Source of the DNA: Marinimicrococcus flavescens
GTDB taxonomy: Bacteria; Pseudomonadota; Alphaproteobacteria; Geminicoccales; Geminicoccaceae
Reading direction: 5' to 3'
DNA: 47,406 bases
Assembly (NCBI GenBank): GCA_029211145.1
Contig: JARGEQ010000102.1
Coordinates: forward strand, 1-47,406
Shown: in pieces, positions 31,201 through 39,356 of the stretch
How positions within the stretch are numbered: position 1 is the stretch's first letter
Layout: each line of letters starts with the position of its first letter
Program-made: the position numbers and the translations under genes
Notes under the pieces: model-generated
Told to the model about the DNA's origin: nothing
The model's database searches: none
The model's input: the letters and a program-made list of their open reading frames with translations, nothing else

Positions 31201-32133
31201 ATGAGCCGGACCATCGGGCGGCTGCCGCCGCTCAACGCGCTGCGCGCCTTCGTGGTGGCCGGCCGCCATCTGAGCTTCTCGCGCGCTGCCGAGGAGCTCA
31301 ACGTGACGCCCGCGGCGGTGAGCCAGCAGGTGCGCCAGCTCGAGGACCATCTGGGCTGCGCGCTCTTTCGCCGGGCCACCCGCCAGCTCTTGCTCACCGA
31401 CGAGGGCCAGGCCTGCCTGCCGGGGCTGGCCGAGGGATTCGAGAAGCTGGCCGAGGCCCTGGCGGCCATCGAGAATCTCGACGAGGGCGGCCAGCTCACC
31501 CTCTCGGTGGCGCCGTCCTTCGCCGGCAAGTGGCTGCTGCCGCGGATCGACGCGTTCGCCATCGCCCATCCGGAGATCGACGTGCGCATCTCGGCCGCCA
31601 TGCAGGTCGTGGACTTCGACGCCGAGGATGTCGACTGTGCCATCCGCTACGGCGGCGGCGACTATCCCGGCCTCGAGGTCGACAAGCTCTTGTCGGAGAG
31701 CGTCGTCCCGGTCTGCAGCCCGGCCCTGCTGGAAGGCGGCGAGCCGCTGGAGACGCCGGGGGACCTGCGCCGCTTCACCCTGCTGCACGACGACGGCGCC
31801 GAGCGGGACGCGAGCTGCCCCGACTGGGCGATGTGGCTCAAGGCAGCCGGCGTGGAGGGCGTCGACGCCGCGCGCGGTCCGCGCTTCGACCAGTCGAGCC
31901 TGGTGCTGGAGGCAGCGGTGCTGGGCCGGGGCGTGGCCCTCGCCAAGGAGCGGCTGGCCGAGGCCGACCTGCGCGCCGGCAAGCTGGTGCGTCTGTTCGA
32001 TCTCCGCCAGCCGCTGGCCTTCGCCTATTACTTCGTCTGCCCGCCGCGCAAGCGCGGCCTGCGCCGCGTCCAGGCGATGCGCGCGTGGCTGCTCTCGCAG
32101 GCGGCGCCGGGACCGCTCGACTACTCGATCTGA
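31201..32133 (+). CDS. LysR family transcriptional regulator, GcvA-like
   Basis: A 310-residue LysR regulator. The DNA-binding domain starts PPLNALRAFVVAGRHLSFSR and includes ELNVTPAAVSQQVRQLEDHL and LFRRATRQLLLTDEG, features of the GcvA/AmpR branch. The effector domain runs from about residue 95 with LSVAPSFAGKWLLPRI, also GcvA-like. ATG 31201 follows GGGAGAG at good distance. GcvA proteins control glycine cleavage and AmpR proteins beta-lactamase; neither target is nearby. It is divergent from folP (143 bases between the starts), so regulation of folP is conceivable because folate and one-carbon metabolism are linked, but this is only a positional hint. Confidence 0.88.
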   Translation: MSRTIGRLPPLNALRAFVVAGRHLSFSRAAEELNVTPAAVSQQVRQLEDHLGCALFRRATRQLLLTDEGQACLPGLAEGFEKLAEALAAIENLDEGGQLTLSVAPSFAGKWLLPRIDAFAIAHPEIDVRISAAMQVVDFDAEDVDCAIRYGGGDYPGLEVDKLLSESVVPVCSPALLEGGEPLETPGDLRRFTLLHDDGAERDASCPDWAMWLKAAGVEGVDAARGPRFDQSSLVLEAAVLGRGVALAKERLAEADLRAGKLVRLFDLRQPLAFAYYFVCPPRKRGLRRVQAMRAWLLSQAAPGPLDYSI

Positions 32134-32183
32134 CGCGGTGGCGAAGAGAGCGCGGGCGCGCTTGTGCGTGCCCGTAGCGCGCA

Positions 32184-33587
32184 TCAGCGGAGGAGCCCGA
32201 GCGCCCTCCCGGCGGAATGCGCCGCCGGCTCCCGTGCGGATGCCTGCGCCGTCGGCCGCGCGAGGGCGAGGGGACGCATCAAAAGCAGGCCAAGCGAGGC
32301 CGATGTGAAGCGGTCCTCGGCAAAGGCGCCGCTGATCAGCGAGAACACCATGTTGGCGGTGAACACCATGAGGGCGCAGAGCAGCGCCGGCTCGTGGCGC
32401 AGGCGCTGGAGGCCGAGGCGGCCGAGGACGAAGACGAAGCAGGCGCCCATCAGCAAAAGCCCCGTCGTCCCGGTCTCGTGCATCGCCTCGAGGAAGATGT
32501 TGTGGGGAAAGGAGCGCTCGTCGGCGCCTGCGAACATGATGCCGAACGAGCCGAGCCCGTGGCCGAGGATCGGCGCCCGCGCCCAGCTCTCGAGCGCGAA
32601 GAGGATGAAGTGGATGCGAGGTGCGGTGGAGCTGTCGCCGGAGCCCTGGCTGAAGAGCTGGCCGAAGCGCCGCAGCGTCCAGGTGACCTCCCCGCTGGCG
32701 AGCGTCCAGGTGATGGCCACGGCGGCGCCGGCCATCACGAGCAGGACAGCCAGCTGCGAGCGGTGGATCAGCGGGCCGCGCCGGGTCAGCCGGGTGTGGA
32801 TCGCCATCGGCACCATCATCGCGACGACCATGCCGACGATGGGGCTGCGGCCGCCGATGATGAGAAGGACGAGGGTCAGGAAGGCGAGCGTGGCCGCGGC
32901 GAGCGACCAGTGCAGGGAAAGCGGGCGGGCGTAGAGCACCAGCGTGAAGACGGCGAGGGCGCCGCCGACGATGGCGGTTCCGGCATTGAGATAGCCCGAC
33001 GAGCGGATGAAGCCGTGCTCCGTGACCTTGCCGAGCCCGTAGAAGCTGAGCCAGTCCCAGGCCAGCAGCACGGCGAAGATGCCCAGCAGGACCAGGAAGC
33101 GCACGACGCGGATGCGGCGGTTGGCGATCACCAGCGCCGTGCCTGCGACGGCCCACAGGCAGGCGCCCATGAGGCCGACGATCTTGGTGAGGCCGTAGAT
33201 CGGGCCGGGGGTCCAGGCCCACGACAGCACGGCCCAGGCCGCGAAGGCGAGAAACAGCATCACCAGCCGCAGACCCGGCAGGTAGACCCGCTCGCGCCGG
33301 ATGACCAGCGCCGCCACCGCGAGGCTCGCTGCGAAGAAAAGCAGGGTCAGATCCACCGGAACCCAGGCGAGGCGCGGGTCGGCCTTGAACCGGCCGGCGA
33401 ACAGGAAAAGGAGGAACAACGTCTCGAAGGAGAAGAGATGAACGGCGAGGCGCCGCAACACCCGCATCGCCGCGAAGAGGTCCGCGTCGATCGCGCTGCG
33501 CCGCTGCATGCTGCGCGGCGCCCGGGCCGAAGCGCCGCTCCCGTCGCGGGCGCCTTGCTCCGGCGCCTCGCTCACCCCCATCGTCAT
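32184..33587 (-). CDS. O-antigen ligase-like (Wzy/WaaL superfamily) membrane protein, paralogue A
   Basis: A 467-residue protein with about 11-12 membrane helices and the O-antigen ligase family layout: after the first helices there is a large periplasmic loop containing STAPRIHFILFALESWARAP, ILGHGLGSFGIMF and PHNIFLEAMHETG, the HN-x-x-L motif of the Wzy_C domain. The family polymerises or ligates surface polysaccharide at the periplasmic face. It is clearly paralogous to the protein at 35147-36601, sharing AGRFKADPR, VYLPGLRLVMLF, RIRVVRFLVLL and GGRSPI. ATG 33587 is followed by a cytoplasmic N-terminus with the block MRVLRRLAVHLFSFETLF. It has its own AT-rich upstream region with a plausible promoter (33679-33706). 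Confidence 0.87.
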   Translation of the reverse strand: MTMGVSEAPEQGARDGSGASARAPRSMQRRSAIDADLFAAMRVLRRLAVHLFSFETLFLLFLFAGRFKADPRLAWVPVDLTLLFFAASLAVAALVIRRERVYLPGLRLVMLFLAFAAWAVLSWAWTPGPIYGLTKIVGLMGACLWAVAGTALVIANRRIRVVRFLVLLGIFAVLLAWDWLSFYGLGKVTEHGFIRSSGYLNAGTAIVGGALAVFTLVLYARPLSLHWSLAAATLAFLTLVLLIIGGRSPIVGMVVAMMVPMAIHTRLTRRGPLIHRSQLAVLLVMAGAAVAITWTLASGEVTWTLRRFGQLFSQGSGDSSTAPRIHFILFALESWARAPILGHGLGSFGIMFAGADERSFPHNIFLEAMHETGTTGLLLMGACFVFVLGRLGLQRLRHEPALLCALMVFTANMVFSLISGAFAEDRFTSASLGLLLMRPLALARPTAQASAREPAAHSAGRALGLLR

Positions 33588-33820
33588 CGCCGATCCCGTT
33601 TTTCATGACGTCAGCAAGGCAAACTGCGGCATCCGAAACTATCGGTACAGATGCCGAGGTGTGAAGAACATTCGCCATAAAGTAGCCCATGCGAAGGAGC
33701 AATCAAAAACGTCGGCCGTACAGGAAGTGTTAGCATAGCGATGGATAATGGGAGGTATTGTTCTCCTGAATGGCAGGCAGGCGGCATGGATGGCGAAGCG
33801 GACAGCAAGATTGCATCGGC
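33588..33820 (-). promoter_or_regulatory. AT-rich spacer with a candidate promoter for O-antigen ligase A
   Basis: On the minus strand TTGATT (33706-33701) and TACTTT (33684-33679) are 16 bases apart and precede the O-antigen-ligase-like gene by about 90 bases. The whole spacer is AT-rich relative to the flanking genes. Short ORFs exist in it on both strands but none has a ribosome site and codon bias that convince me. Confidence 0.4.
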
Positions 33821-35131
33821 TCATGTGCGGGTCGGCTGCAGGGCAGGGTAGCTTTGTCGCGGCCGCAGTGCCTGTCGGTCGGCCAAGAGCCGCTCGTAGA
33901 GTGACAGAAGGTTGGCGGCCTGGCTTTCCCAGTTGTAGCGCTCGCGCACGAGGCGGCGGCCGCGCTCGCCCATGGCGCGGGCCAGGGCGGGATCGGCGGC
34001 GAGGCGGGCGACGGCGGCGAGGGCCGCTGGCGTGTCGCCGGGGGTCACGCACAGGCCCACCTCGTTGCCCTCGACCAGCTCGCGCCACACCGGAAAGCCG
34101 GAGGCCACGACCGGGAGGCCTGCGGCCATGTACTCGAAGATCTTGGTGACCTCCTTCTCGCGCGAGTGGGGGGTGTCCTCGAAGAGGGCGAGCCCGGCGG
34201 TCCAGGACTGGCCGTAGGCCTCGAGGATGCGCTCGAAGGGCAGCGGCGCGCCGACCCCCTCCATGACCAGGCGGTGCGGATCGGGGCAGCGCTTGCGCAT
34301 CGCCGCGGCGAGATCGGCCGGGCAGCGCCCCAGGCAGTGCAGCGCGCCGCCCTCGGGCAGGGCGGCGGCCAGCGCCGCCAGGCCCAGCGCCCCGCGGTCG
34401 GCCGAGAGATTGCCGGTATAGAGCAAACGCGGGTGCCGCGGCGGCTGCCGCCCGCCTTGCGGGAGGGCCTCCTCGATGCCGGCAAAGGCGTCGCGCCGCG
34501 GATAGTTGAGCACCGGCACCGCCTCGGGCAGCCAGCGCGCATAGTAGCGCTCGGCGATCACCACCGCCGAGAGGCCGCGCACGGCGAGGAGCTCGCCAAG
34601 CCGGTAGAGCGGGCCCGCCAGCCGGCCGAGCCCGCGGGGCAGATAGGGAGCCACGTGCAGGGCGGTGCTGAAGTCCTCGTGGACGTCGAAGATCACCGGC
34701 CGGCGGGTCACGAGCCGCAGCACCAGGCCCCAGGGCAACAGCTCGGGAACGTGGAGATGATAGAGGTCGGCGCGCTCGGCGAGGGCCGCGCGGAACACCC
34801 GCCAGGCGGTGCCGGTGACCCGGCCGAGTCGCCCCCCGGCAGGCTTCACGGCGCGCAGCCGCACGCCGTGATACTGCTCGTCCCGCTCGTGGGCGACGAT
34901 CAGCACGGTCTCGTGACCGGCGGCGGCGAGGCTCGCGCACTCCTTGAGGAGGATGCGGTTGTCGTGGGCGACATGGACCGAGCTCATGTGGACCACACGC
35001 GGCGCCCTCGCCCGCCGGTCGTCCTCATCGGGCGGCCGCTCGCGGATCTCCCGATGCAGCGGCGGCAGTCGCGTGGCCGCCTCGTCCGGCTTCGGCTTCT
35101 CGCGCGTCAGGGTCCGCACGTCACGGCTCAT
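33821..35131 (-). CDS. GT4 family glycosyltransferase
   Basis: A 436-residue GT-B glycosyltransferase. The N-terminal domain starts near residue 45 (PRVVHMSSVHVAHDNRIL) with LYHLHVPELLP and VIFDVHEDFS, the acceptor-side HE/HED region. The C-terminal domain contains RLLYTGNLSADRG and the nucleotide-sugar signature EKEVTKIFEYMAAGLPVVAS with the E-x7-E spacing of GT4 enzymes. The first 44 residues are charged and probably disordered. It transfers a sugar from a nucleotide donor to a lipid-linked polysaccharide precursor in the cytoplasm. It follows O-antigen-ligase-like paralogue B by 15 bases, so the two are one operon. Confidence 0.88.
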   Translation of the reverse strand: MSRDVRTLTREKPKPDEAATRLPPLHREIRERPPDEDDRRARAPRVVHMSSVHVAHDNRILLKECASLAAAGHETVLIVAHERDEQYHGVRLRAVKPAGGRLGRVTGTAWRVFRAALAERADLYHLHVPELLPWGLVLRLVTRRPVIFDVHEDFSTALHVAPYLPRGLGRLAGPLYRLGELLAVRGLSAVVIAERYYARWLPEAVPVLNYPRRDAFAGIEEALPQGGRQPPRHPRLLYTGNLSADRGALGLAALAAALPEGGALHCLGRCPADLAAAMRKRCPDPHRLVMEGVGAPLPFERILEAYGQSWTAGLALFEDTPHSREKEVTKIFEYMAAGLPVVASGFPVWRELVEGNEVGLCVTPGDTPAALAAVARLAADPALARAMGERGRRLVRERYNWESQAANLLSLYERLLADRQALRPRQSYPALQPTRT

Positions 35132-35146
35132 GATCGATCCTCGCTT

Positions 35147-36601
35147 TCAATGGGTCGAAAGAGATTCCGGCCGGACGGCCGGCGGGGCTGCCGCCTGCGC
35201 GCCTCGCCTGGCTGCCGCCTGAGCGCCTTGCGGCATGGGCGTGGTGCGGGAGGAAGGGAGCTCCCGCGCCGGCATGGGCGTGAGGGGCCGGTGGCTTGCG
35301 GTAAGGGCGAACGGGCGGACGAGGAGCAGCCCGAGGCTGGTCCACAAGAAGCGCTCTTCGGCGACGGCGCCGCTCATCACCGCGAAAAGGAGGCTGGAGA
35401 CGAGCAGCATCAGCGAGCACAGCAGGACCGGCTCGCGGCGCAGCCGATCGATCCCGAGGCGGCGCATGGCCATGACGAAGCAGGCGGCGAGCAGCAGGAA
35501 GCCCACCGTGCCGTTCTCGAACATCGCCTCGAGGAAGATGTTGTGGGGGTAGGTGCGGAAGTCGAAGCCCAGGAACATGATGCCGAACGAGCCCAGCCCA
35601 TGGCCGAAGAGCGGGGCTTTGGCCCAGCCGTCGAGGGCGAAGGCGAAATAGGCGATGCGCGGGGCGGTCGAGCTGTCCTCGGCGCCGCGGCTGAAGAGAA
35701 AGCCGAAGCGCATCAGGGTCCAGGTGAGCTCGCCGCTGGCGACGGTCCAGGCGATCCCGCCTGCCGCCGCGAGGATCACGAGAAGCACCAGGACCTGCGA
35801 GCGGTGCATCATCGGGCCGCGCCGCGTGAAGCGGACATGGACGGCCATCGGCAGCAGCATGGCCACGACCAGGGCGATGATCGGGCTGCGCCCGCCGATG
35901 ATGAAGAGGGTGAAGGCCAGCAGCGCGAAGACGAGCCCCGCCGCGATCCAGCGCAGCGTCAAGGGCGGCGCGTAGATCAGCACGGTGAAGGCGACGATGG
36001 CGCCGGCCCCGAACACCACGCCGGCGCCCAGATAGCCGCCCGACTTGATGAAGCCGAGCTCGGTGAAGTGGCCGATCCCGTAGAAGCTCAGCCAGTCCAT
36101 GGCGATCAGGATCGCGAAGACGGTGAGCAGGACCAGGAAGCGCACCACCCGGATGCGCCGGTTGGCGATCACCAGGGCAGCGCCCATGAGGCTCCAGATG
36201 CTGAGGCTGAGGAGCATCTGCAGCTTGGCGAAGCCGTAGAGCGGCCCCGGCGTCCAGGCGTAGGTGAGACAGGCCCACAGCACGAAGGCCGTGAACAGCA
36301 TCACCAGCCGCAGGCCGGGCAGGTAGATCCGCTCGCGCCAGACGACCGTCACGCCGACGGCGAGGCTGGCCAGGAAGAACAGCAGGGTGATGTCGAGGGG
36401 GACCCAGGCAAAGCGCGGGTCGGCTTTGAAGCGGCCGGCGAACAGGAAGAGCACGAAAAGGGTCTCGAACGAGAAGAGATGCAGCGTCAGGCGCCGCACC
36501 ACCCGCATCCCGGCGGCAATGTCGGTGTCGATCGCGGTCCGCCGCCGCCGGGTTCGGCTGCCGATCGGCCCCGGACCGTGCGCCGGCAGGGCGACGCTCA
36601 T
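35147..36601 (-). CDS. O-antigen ligase-like (Wzy/WaaL superfamily) membrane protein, paralogue B
   Basis: A 484-residue polytopic membrane protein related along its length to the product of 32184-33587. It has HLFSFETLFVLFLFAGRFK, IYLPGLRLVMLF, IANRRIRVVRFLVLL, IIGGRSPIIALVVAM, and the periplasmic loop with FGHGLGSFGIMFLG and YPHNIFLEAMFENG. The C-terminal 45 residues are Pro/Ala/Arg-rich and cytoplasmic. The start ATG 36601 overlaps the stop of a 59-codon ORF upstream (ATGA), so I prefer it to longer frames. It should act in surface polysaccharide polymerisation or ligation with the GT4 enzyme encoded next. Why two such enzymes flank one glycosyltransferase gene is open: different glycans or sequential steps are possible. 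Confidence 0.87.
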   Translation of the reverse strand: MSVALPAHGPGPIGSRTRRRRTAIDTDIAAGMRVVRRLTLHLFSFETLFVLFLFAGRFKADPRFAWVPLDITLLFFLASLAVGVTVVWRERIYLPGLRLVMLFTAFVLWACLTYAWTPGPLYGFAKLQMLLSLSIWSLMGAALVIANRRIRVVRFLVLLTVFAILIAMDWLSFYGIGHFTELGFIKSGGYLGAGVVFGAGAIVAFTVLIYAPPLTLRWIAAGLVFALLAFTLFIIGGRSPIIALVVAMLLPMAVHVRFTRRGPMMHRSQVLVLLVILAAAGGIAWTVASGELTWTLMRFGFLFSRGAEDSSTAPRIAYFAFALDGWAKAPLFGHGLGSFGIMFLGFDFRTYPHNIFLEAMFENGTVGFLLLAACFVMAMRRLGIDRLRREPVLLCSLMLLVSSLLFAVMSGAVAEERFLWTSLGLLLVRPFALTASHRPLTPMPARELPSSRTTPMPQGAQAAARRGAQAAAPPAVRPESLSTH

Positions 36602-36777
36602 GGCCGCCTCCGACGGGGTTCCGCAAGAGCCGGCGCAGCACCGGCGTTCTCGTCTCCGCTCTGCGCCCCCGCCGCCTCCGGCCGGGTCAGTGCCGCCACC
36701 ACCAGGAGGAGCGGGCAGAGCAGGAGCAGCGCCAGAGCGACGGCCATGATGTCGAGCAGGGCCTTGGCGTAGCGCAT
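36598..36777 (-). CDS. 59-aa ORF resembling only the membrane anchor of a sugar-phosphate transferase
   Basis: This short ORF is translationally coupled (ATGA) to O-antigen-ligase paralogue B. Its N-terminus, MRYAKALLDIMAVALALLLL then CPLLLVVAALTRPE, matches the K-R-x-x-D-x-x-x-(hydrophobic)-P-x-x-x-x-x-A pattern with which polyprenyl-phosphate hexose-1-phosphate transferases (PssY/WcaJ C-terminal domain) enter the membrane. The catalytic domain that should follow is absent; instead a 28-residue Ala/Glu/Arg tail ends at the next start codon. It is either a remnant or a stand-alone membrane microprotein. The start is seven bases after the stop of another tiny ORF upstream. Family resemblance is by eye and covers about 30 residues. 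Confidence 0.5.
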   Translation of the reverse strand: MRYAKALLDIMAVALALLLLCPLLLVVAALTRPEAAGAQSGDENAGAAPALAEPRRRRP

Positions 36778-36783
36778 CCCCGA

Positions 36784-36906
36784 TCATCCGAGGCTGGCGC
36801 TGGGCGGGTGCAGCGTCGCCGCGATGATGACGGCGGCCGTGGCGGCAGCGGATGCCGCGAAAGGCGGCGAGCCTGTCCTGCCGGCGACGTTGAAGAATGA
36901 CGCCAT
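36784..36906 (-). CDS. 40-aa Ala-rich small membrane ORF at the head of the polysaccharide operon
   Basis: ATG 36906 follows CCGGAGATTTCAC, giving a GGAG ribosome site with eight-base spacing. The 40 residues start MASFFNVAGRTGSPP and then have a hydrophobic Ala-rich helix (AASAAATAAVIIAATL), ending HPPSASLG. It stops seven bases before the next ORF start. I do not recognise it. Being first in the operon and well preceded by a ribosome site, it may be a leader peptide or small membrane component. The AT-rich 36907-37261 region upstream serves as divergent promoter region with the sulfate assimilation operon. Confidence 0.45.
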   Translation of the reverse strand: MASFFNVAGRTGSPPFAASAAATAAVIIAATLHPPSASLG

Positions 36907-36966
36907 GTGAAATCTCCGGAGCTTTATGCGAAGACTAAAGAGCCTGTGCCCGGCCTCAATCGCCAA

Positions 36967-37261
36967 TGATGGTTAATAACGGCTCGTCATCAGTACCTAG
37001 CTACATCGCGAACAAATACACGAGGGAAGTATAAATACCGTTAACGCAGTCGCTTGGGGCGAGGAGGCATGACAAGACTGCGCCACGCGGGAAGTCTGGG
37101 CGTGATCGGCCCCGCAAGCGTCTGCCGGGAATGCTGGTGAAAATTTTTTCTTACACCTGACAAAAGTATTTATCGTTCGTCGCCGCGCCGCCGCGGCGTG
37201 TACCCCTTGGCTGGGGAGCCTTCAGGATGCGGCTCCGGGACAGTGGCGAGGGGACCGACCG
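36967..37261. promoter_or_regulatory. AT-rich divergent promoter region with a hairpin before the cys operon
   Basis: This 295-base gap separates the polysaccharide operon (minus) from the sulfate assimilation operon (plus). It is AT-rich in two blocks (36960-37040 and 37138-37175). A perfect hairpin, CGCCGCG (37181-37187) with CGCGGCG (37192-37198) around four bases, lies in the presumed 5' leader of the plus-strand operon. I looked for known SAM, cobalamin or T-box riboswitch cores and did not recognise one. Confidence 0.4.
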
Positions 37262-37837
37262 ATGCTGCCGATCGTCGTCGATGCGGGCCGGCTGGAAATC
37301 GCGCTGGCGGGCCAGGGCGAGGCCTTTGCCCGGCGGATGGATTGGCTGCTGGCCGGCGGGGCCTCCCGCCTGACCCTGTTCACCGAGGACCCCGCCTGCC
37401 TGGCCTCCCGCCCCGAGAGCGTGGCGCTGGTGCCGCGCCTGCCGCACCCGGGCGAGCTCGGCGGCTTTCACCTGCTGTGGGTCGCCGGCCTGCCCCTGGA
37501 CCACGCCAACGGGCTCGCGCGAGCCGCCCGGAGCATCGGCCTGCTGGTCAATGTCGAGGACGTGCTGCGGCTGTGCGACTTCCACACGCCCGCCGTGGTC
37601 CGCCGCGGCGATCTGGTGGTGGGCATCTCCACCGGCGGCCGCAGCCCGGCGCTGGCGGTGCGGCTGCGCCGCTGGCTCGAGGACCAGCTGGGCGAGGAGT
37701 GGGCCGGGCGGCTCGAGCTGCTGGCCCGCAAGCGCACGGCGTGGCGCCGGCGCAAGCGGCCGCTGTCCCAGCTCGCCGCCCTGGCCGATGCCACCATCGA
37801 CCGGCACGACTGGCTGCCTGGGGAGCGCGGCGCATGA
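37262..37837 (+). CDS. Precorrin-2 dehydrogenase/sirohydrochlorin ferrochelatase (Met8/CysG N-terminal type)
   Basis: A 191-residue single-domain siroheme synthase component. It starts MLPIVVDAGRLEIALAGQGE, the family's Rossmann start, though the usual G-G-G is A-G-Q-G. The second block, NVEDVLRLCDFHTPAVVRRG then DLVVGISTGGRSPALAVRLR (about 97-138), is the CysG/Met8 hallmark, with the catalytic-type Asp in the N-V-x-D region. It oxidises precorrin-2 with NAD and may insert iron to make siroheme for sulfite reductase. It is the first gene of the operon and its stop overlaps the cysH start by four bases. The SUMT two genes downstream makes its substrate. Confidence 0.88.
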   Translation: MLPIVVDAGRLEIALAGQGEAFARRMDWLLAGGASRLTLFTEDPACLASRPESVALVPRLPHPGELGGFHLLWVAGLPLDHANGLARAARSIGLLVNVEDVLRLCDFHTPAVVRRGDLVVGISTGGRSPALAVRLRRWLEDQLGEEWAGRLELLARKRTAWRRRKRPLSQLAALADATIDRHDWLPGERGA

Positions 37838-38535
37838 CCGGCACCCGAGAGAATCCTGCCCGCCGCTGGAGCCGCCTGCAGGGCGTCGATCTGCTGGCGG
37901 CGGCGCTCGGCCACCCCTCTTATGCGGGCCGGGTGGCGCTGGTCTCCTCCTTCGGCACCGAGAGCGCGGTTCTCCTGCACATGGTGGCGGCGCTGGAGCC
38001 GGCGACGCCGGTGCTGTTCATCGACACGCTCAAGCATTTCCCGCAGACCCTGGCTCATCGCGATCTGCTGGTGCGCCGGCTGGGCCTGCGCGACGTGCGC
38101 AGCGTGCGCCCGGCCGAGGCGGTACTGGCGCGGGTCGATTCGGCGGGACTGCTGCATCGCGAGGATGCCGACTGGTGCTGCCACCTGCGCAAGAGCGAGC
38201 CGCTCGGGCAGGCGCTGGAGAGCTTCGCCGCGTGGATCACCGGCCGCAAGCGGTTCCAGGGCGGGCTGCGGACCGACCTTGCCACTGCCGAGCTGGAGGC
38301 GTCGAGCGGGCGGCTGAAGCTGAACCCGCTGGCCGGGTGGAGCGAGCAGGAAGTCGAGGGCTACCGCGTCCGCCACGATCTGCCGGCCCATCCGCTGCAG
38401 GCGCGCGGCTACCGCTCGGTCGGCTGCATGCCCTGCACGAGGGCGGTGGGCGCCGGCGAGGCCAGCCGGGCCGGCCGCTGGCCCGGCATCGACAAGACCG
38501 AGTGCGGCATCCATCTGCCAGGCGCGCCGTCATGA
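37834..38535 (+). CDS. cysH: Adenylyl-sulfate (APS) reductase, thioredoxin-dependent
   Basis: A 233-residue reductase of the CysH family that reduces activated sulfate to sulfite. SSFGTESAVLLHM (38-50) is the nucleotide loop. It has the four iron-sulfur cysteines Cys115-Cys116 (DWCCHLRK) and Cys198-x2-Cys201 (GCMPC), which mark the [4Fe-4S] APS-using enzymes rather than the cluster-free PAPS type. The catalytic Cys224 is in the C-terminal KTECGIH. Overlaps at both ends (ATGA) tie it to the siroheme gene upstream and the SUMT gene downstream. ATP sulfurylase genes are not in the window. Confidence 0.94.
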   Translation: MTGTRENPARRWSRLQGVDLLAAALGHPSYAGRVALVSSFGTESAVLLHMVAALEPATPVLFIDTLKHFPQTLAHRDLLVRRLGLRDVRSVRPAEAVLARVDSAGLLHREDADWCCHLRKSEPLGQALESFAAWITGRKRFQGGLRTDLATAELEASSGRLKLNPLAGWSEQEVEGYRVRHDLPAHPLQARGYRSVGCMPCTRAVGAGEASRAGRWPGIDKTECGIHLPGAPS

Positions 38536-39356
38536 GCCGCGATCCGCTTCTTCCCGACCTGGCGCCCGGCGAGGTCTGGCTGGTCGGCGCCGGTCCCGGC
38601 GATCCGGGCCTGCTGACGCTGCTTGCCCGCCACGCGCTGGCGCAGGCCGAGCTGGTGCTGCACGACGCGTTGGTGCCTCCCGCGATCCTCGCCATGGCAG
38701 GCCCCGATGCCCGCTTCGAGCCGGTCGGCAAGCGCGCCGGCAGGCCCAGCGCCGTGCAGATGCGCATCAACGCCCGCCTTCTCGCCCATGCCGGGGCGGG
38801 GCGGCGGGTGGTGCGGCTCAAGGGCGGCGATCCGTTCGTCTTCGGCCGCGGCGGCGAGGAGGCGCTGGCGCTGCGCGCCGCCGGGGTGCCGTTCAGGGTC
38901 GTACCGGGCGTCTCCTCCGGCACCGCGGCGCCGGCCCTGGCCGGCATTCCGGTGACCCACCGCAACCTCGCCCGCAGCGTCGCCTTCGTGACCGGCTCGG
39001 GGAGCGGCGGCGCCGCCCCGGCGCATGACTGGCAGGCGCTCTCGCGCGGCGCCGACACGCTCGTCCTCTTCATGGCGGGCGGGCGGATCGGCGCCATCGC
39101 CCGGGAGATCATGGCGGCCGGCAGGGCGCCCGGCGAGCCGCTGGCGCTGATCGCCGCCGCCGGCACCCCGGAGCAGACACGCATCCTCTCCCGCCTCGGC
39201 GAGGCGGCCGAGGCCGCCGCACGGCTCCCGCCAGGCCTGCCGGTGCTGGCGGTGGTGGGGCCCACGGTGGGGCTCGCCCACCTCCTCGCCCCGGACCTTC
39301 CCGGCGGGACCGCCCCCGCTTTCCCCGCCCCCTCCCTCGTCGAAGGAGCGCGCTAG
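38532..39356 (+). CDS. cobA: Uroporphyrinogen-III C-methyltransferase (SUMT)
   Basis: A 274-residue SAM-dependent tetrapyrrole methyltransferase that makes precorrin-2 for siroheme (and for cobalamin, if made). The SUMT signatures are [20 protein letters not shown] (15-34), [18 protein letters not shown] (about 94-111), [21 protein letters not shown] (split across about 123-143) and [11 protein letters not shown]. Its overlap with cysH and direct abutment with cysJ, whose ATG follows the TAG immediately, show it serves siroheme for sulfite reductase here. The enzyme lacks the CysG dehydrogenase half, which is provided by the separate first gene. Confidence 0.93.
   Translation: MSRDPLLPDLAPGEVWLVGAGPGDPGLLTLLARHALAQAELVLHDALVPPAILAMAGPDARFEPVGKRAGRPSAVQMRINARLLAHAGAGRRVVRLKGGDPFVFGRGGEEALALRAAGVPFRVVPGVSSGTAAPALAGIPVTHRNLARSVAFVTGSGSGGAAPAHDWQALSRGADTLVLFMAGGRIGAIAREIMAAGRAPGEPLALIAAAGTPEQTRILSRLGEAAEAAARLPPGLPVLAVVGPTVGLAHLLAPDLPGGTAPAFPAPSLVEGAR

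Noticed and set aside
33611..33808. A 65-codon minus-strand ORF in the AT-rich spacer
   Set aside because: No ribosome site, no codon bias and no recognisable features; the spacer looks regulatory.
37140..37261. A riboswitch in the leader of the sulfate assimilation operon
   Set aside because: A hairpin is present, but I could not match SAM-I, SAM-II or cobalamin box sequences, so only a hairpin is reported.
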